Both the position numbers and the translations under genes were made by a program. The notes below the pieces were generated by a model. The model was not told the DNA's origin and ran no database searches. It saw nothing but the letters and a program-made list of their open reading frames with translations. Positions 62,000 to 64,000 of a stretch of DNA of 64,000 nt are shown here, in pieces. Origin of the DNA: Cellvibrionaceae bacterium. GTDB taxonomy: Bacteria; Pseudomonadota; Gammaproteobacteria; Pseudomonadales; Cellvibrionaceae. Location of the stretch: contig JAGKWQ010000010.1 in the NCBI GenBank assembly GCA_021151825.1, positions 1 to 64,000 of the forward strand, written 5' to 3'. How positions within the stretch are numbered: the first letter of the stretch is position 1; each line of letters starts with the position of its first letter.

Positions 62000-63441
62000 A
62001 TCAAAAAAACTTGGTTAAAGTGTTTGCTGTTGCGCTCTTGCCGCTGATGATCAGTGCATGCAGCGGATTTAAATCAGTAGAAAACGCGCAACAACTTGCA
62101 CAATTACCAACAGCACCTGCGGCATTTACATTGCCGCAGGGAGTGAGTGCAGAAAAACCGGTTGCTGATTGGTGGGCGCAATTGCAAGACGCGCAATTAA
62201 ATCAATTGATTGCGGATTCATTGCAACACAACCACAGCATTCGTATCGCACAGGCATCATTGGAAGAGTCGCGCGCCTATTTGCGGAATAGCAAATTGGA
62301 TCGCTATCCGACAGTTGAAGCTAATGCAAGCGGTACACGTCAGCGGCAGAGTGTAGATATTAGTGGTGATATCAATGCTCCGATTACGGAGACATTTCAA
62401 GCGGGGTTTGATGCAAGTTGGGAGCTGGATATTTTTGGTCGTGTGCGCAACGGCGTGAAATTATCCAAAGCCCAGGTTGCTGCGCGTAAGGCAGATCTGC
62501 AAGCAGCACAAGTCAGTGTTGCAGCAGAAGTTGCCAGTGCGTATATCAGTTTGCGTGGCAATCAATATTTATTGGATGTCGCCGAGCGTAACGCCAAAAA
62601 TCAACAAGAATCGCTGCAACTAACCCAGCGTTTTGAAGAAGTGGGGCGCGGTGATCAATTGGACGTAGCGCGCGCGGAAGCGCAGCTTGAATTAACGCGC
62701 GCAACTATTCCGGCGCTGCAAGCACAAGTGAATACATCGCTTAATCGCATTGGTGTATTAACCGGCACGCCCACGGAGCAATTGAAAACCTCGTTAGCGG
62801 AAGTGAAATCATTGCCGGGAATCCCAGCGTCGTTTGCGGTGGGAAATCCGGCGGATTTATTAAAGCGCCGCCCCGATATTCGCCGTGCAGAACAGGCGTT
62901 GGCGGGATCGGTTGCGGAATACAATATTCGTGTAGCGGATTTGTATCCCGGTATCAGTTTTACGGGTGGTTTGGGATATCTCTCTACGGATTGGGATCGC
63001 CTGGGTAATCAGGAAACGGAAACTTTTTCATTTACACCGCGCATCCATTGGGCGGCATTTAATCTCGGGCGAGTAGATGCACAAATTGATGCTGCCGATG
63101 CGCGCACGCATCAACGTATTGCTGAATTTGAACAGCGCGTATTGGTGGCATTGGAAGAAACTGATAACGCTTTGCAAAATTTTGCACGCGAAGAAGAGCG
63201 CCGCACCGGTTTACAACGCGCATTGGCAGCCAGCAATCAGGCCGCGTTTTTTGCGCGCAAAAAATTTGAAGTGGGCAGTAGCGATTTCCTAACCGTATTG
63301 GATGCCGAACGTTCGCAGTTAAACGTAAGTGCACAATTGGCGCAGAGTGATATGCAGGTGCTATTAAATCTGGTTGCTGTGTATAAAACCCTGGGCGGTG
63401 GTTGGGAGTTACAACAAAATCCTGTAGCGAGTAATCCTTAA
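61996..63441 (+). CDS. RND outer-membrane efflux lipoprotein, OprN/NodT-like
   Basis: A 481-aa TolC-type channel. It has a lipobox ISAC, so it is lipid-anchored. Two repeats of the outer-membrane-efflux domain are seen, with ADWWAQLQDAQLNQLIADSL near the start, FDASWELDIFGRVRN, RLGVLTG-type GVLTGTPTEQL, LLKRRPDIRRAEQ and KKFEVGSSDFLTVLDAERS near the end, all standard for the NodT family. It completes a full tripartite pump. The start overlaps the pump stop (ATGA). Confidence 0.95.
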   Translation: MNQKNLVKVFAVALLPLMISACSGFKSVENAQQLAQLPTAPAAFTLPQGVSAEKPVADWWAQLQDAQLNQLIADSLQHNHSIRIAQASLEESRAYLRNSKLDRYPTVEANASGTRQRQSVDISGDINAPITETFQAGFDASWELDIFGRVRNGVKLSKAQVAARKADLQAAQVSVAAEVASAYISLRGNQYLLDVAERNAKNQQESLQLTQRFEEVGRGDQLDVARAEAQLELTRATIPALQAQVNTSLNRIGVLTGTPTEQLKTSLAEVKSLPGIPASFAVGNPADLLKRRPDIRRAEQALAGSVAEYNIRVADLYPGISFTGGLGYLSTDWDRLGNQETETFSFTPRIHWAAFNLGRVDAQIDAADARTHQRIAEFEQRVLVALEETDNALQNFAREEERRTGLQRALAASNQAAFFARKKFEVGSSDFLTVLDAERSQLNVSAQLAQSDMQVLLNLVAVYKTLGGGWELQQNPVASNP

Positions 63442-63549
63442 GTAACCCTAAGCATTCTTGGCTTGTTTTTAATGGCACGAATGGTTTTTCAATTGTATTG
63501 GTTTTGGAAACCGACTCTTTAAACCCTTCATTGTAAAGAGTTGCTCTTT

Positions 63550-63599
63550 GCCCGCTGTGTTGCTCCTACCCCTTGGGTTGCACACGAGCGGGCTTTTTT
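63550..63599 (+). terminator. terminator after RND operon
   Basis: GCCCGCT (63550-63556) pairs with AGCGGGC (63587-63593), extended by GTGT/ACAC with a one-base bulge, followed by six T. A second smaller stem with T-run (CTCCCCC-AAAT-GGGGGAG) lies at 63676-63704. The 381-bp gap up to 63822 shows no other gene. Confidence 0.82.
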
Positions 63600-63822
63600 A
63601 TTACCTGCTTTTTTCCATGTTGCGATTGCAACAATTTCCATCATCCGGGTGCTAACACTGCTTTGCTGTGAATTTCTCCCCCAAATGGGGGGAGTTTTCT
63701 TTTTGTATTGAGCACATTATGAATCTGGAATCCTGCTTTATCTGGCACAGGTCCGTATTTATTCACGCTTTATTGCTTGAATAGTTAGCCATAACCTTTT
63801 TTAACTAAACAAGGAGCAGAAA

Positions 63823-64000
63823 ATGCCAATCAGTCTTGAGCAACCGTTTGATGATGAATCTTTTGATGAGGAAAAAATAAATTTTTTGAAAAACTTGCAG
63901 GCCAATATTCTAAAAGGCCATGGACGTGAACATGTAGCTTTGCTTTTTTTAAAAATTAAAGATGTAGGCGGTACACGTCTATTTTTGCGTGATTATCCCA
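63823..64000 (+). CDS. DyP-type peroxidase, 5' part (cut by window end)
   Basis: The first 59 codons of an open frame with AAGGAG before ATG 63823. The segment NLQANILKGHGREHVALLFLK matches the N-terminal signature of dye-decolourising (DyP) heme peroxidases, which usually reads LQxNILKGHGRDH. Catalytic Asp and heme His lie beyond the window. Sub-type is not assigned. Confidence 0.75.
   Translation, partial: MPISLEQPFDDESFDEEKINFLKNLQANILKGHGREHVALLFLKIKDVGGTRLFLRDYP

Noticed and set aside
1..64000. CRISPR arrays, tRNA or rRNA genes, prophage or integrase genes
   Set aside because: No regularly spaced repeats, cloverleaf-like genes, rRNA stretches or phage/integrase proteins were seen; detection of tRNAs by eye is limited.

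Overview
The window looks like a chromosomal segment of a gammaproteobacterium of the Cellvibrio type (Cellvibrionaceae). This is inferred from a dense starch-degradation locus with lipoprotein and secreted glycoside hydrolases and TonB-dependent receptors, from polyserine linkers typical of Cellvibrio secreted proteins, and from housekeeping blocks (hisI-hisE-tatABC, fabA-fabB) in the usual gammaproteobacterial order. No rRNA, tRNA or CRISPR array was recognised.

Region 1 (1-1952): an IS3-like end remnant, a secreted trypsin-like protease with a PEP-CTERM-like tail, and a small lipoprotein. Region 2 (2052-26678) is a complete starch/maltodextrin utilisation locus. It holds a LacI-type regulator, a GPH/SLC45-like MFS sugar transporter, a GH15 lipoprotein, a GH13 alpha-glucosidase, a TonB receptor, two paralogous cyclomaltodextrinase-like GH13 enzymes flanking an alpha-amylase lipoprotein, a 1495-aa pullulanase-like lipoprotein and a second TonB receptor. 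Outer-surface and periplasmic enzymes would cut alpha-glucans, TonB receptors would import dextrins, periplasmic and cytoplasmic enzymes would finish to glucose, and the MFS protein would cross the inner membrane. Nine intergenic palindromes around ATACGTAT sit upstream of these genes and are the likely operators of the LacI protein; a tenth lies at 35253, upstream of an unrelated-looking gene.

Region 3 (26912-35233) is AT-rich and accessory: a 2054-aa secreted RHS/SpvB protein with a variable nuclease-like C-terminal tip, a pentapeptide-like candidate immunity gene, then a degraded orphan copy of the tip plus immunity pair broken by three frameshifts, all at homopolymers. The intergenic/terminator segment after each pair is also duplicated. 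This is the most dynamic part of the window.

Region 4 (35567-38559): an LVIVD-repeat protein with a GlyGly-CTERM-like tail, a CYTH protein and a DUF2061 membrane protein. Region 5 (38644-48081) is mostly core: a seven-gene minus-strand operon (FAD oxidoreductase, aldo/keto reductase, hisI, hisE, tatA, tatB, tatC), a divergent RmlD-like gene lacking the usual catalytic residues, fabA-fabB, a polyprenyl diphosphate synthase and a phosphopantetheinyl transferase. Region 6 (48431-53084): a CBM32-linked di-heme oxidoreductase, slyD and a heparan-acetyltransferase-like membrane protein. Region 7 (53320-63441): an MFS/aldo-keto reductase pair with a divergent LysR regulator, then a TetR-controlled RND efflux operon in which an ATACC-N4-GGTAT operator lies in the spacer of both divergent promoters. 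The window ends inside a DyP-type peroxidase gene.
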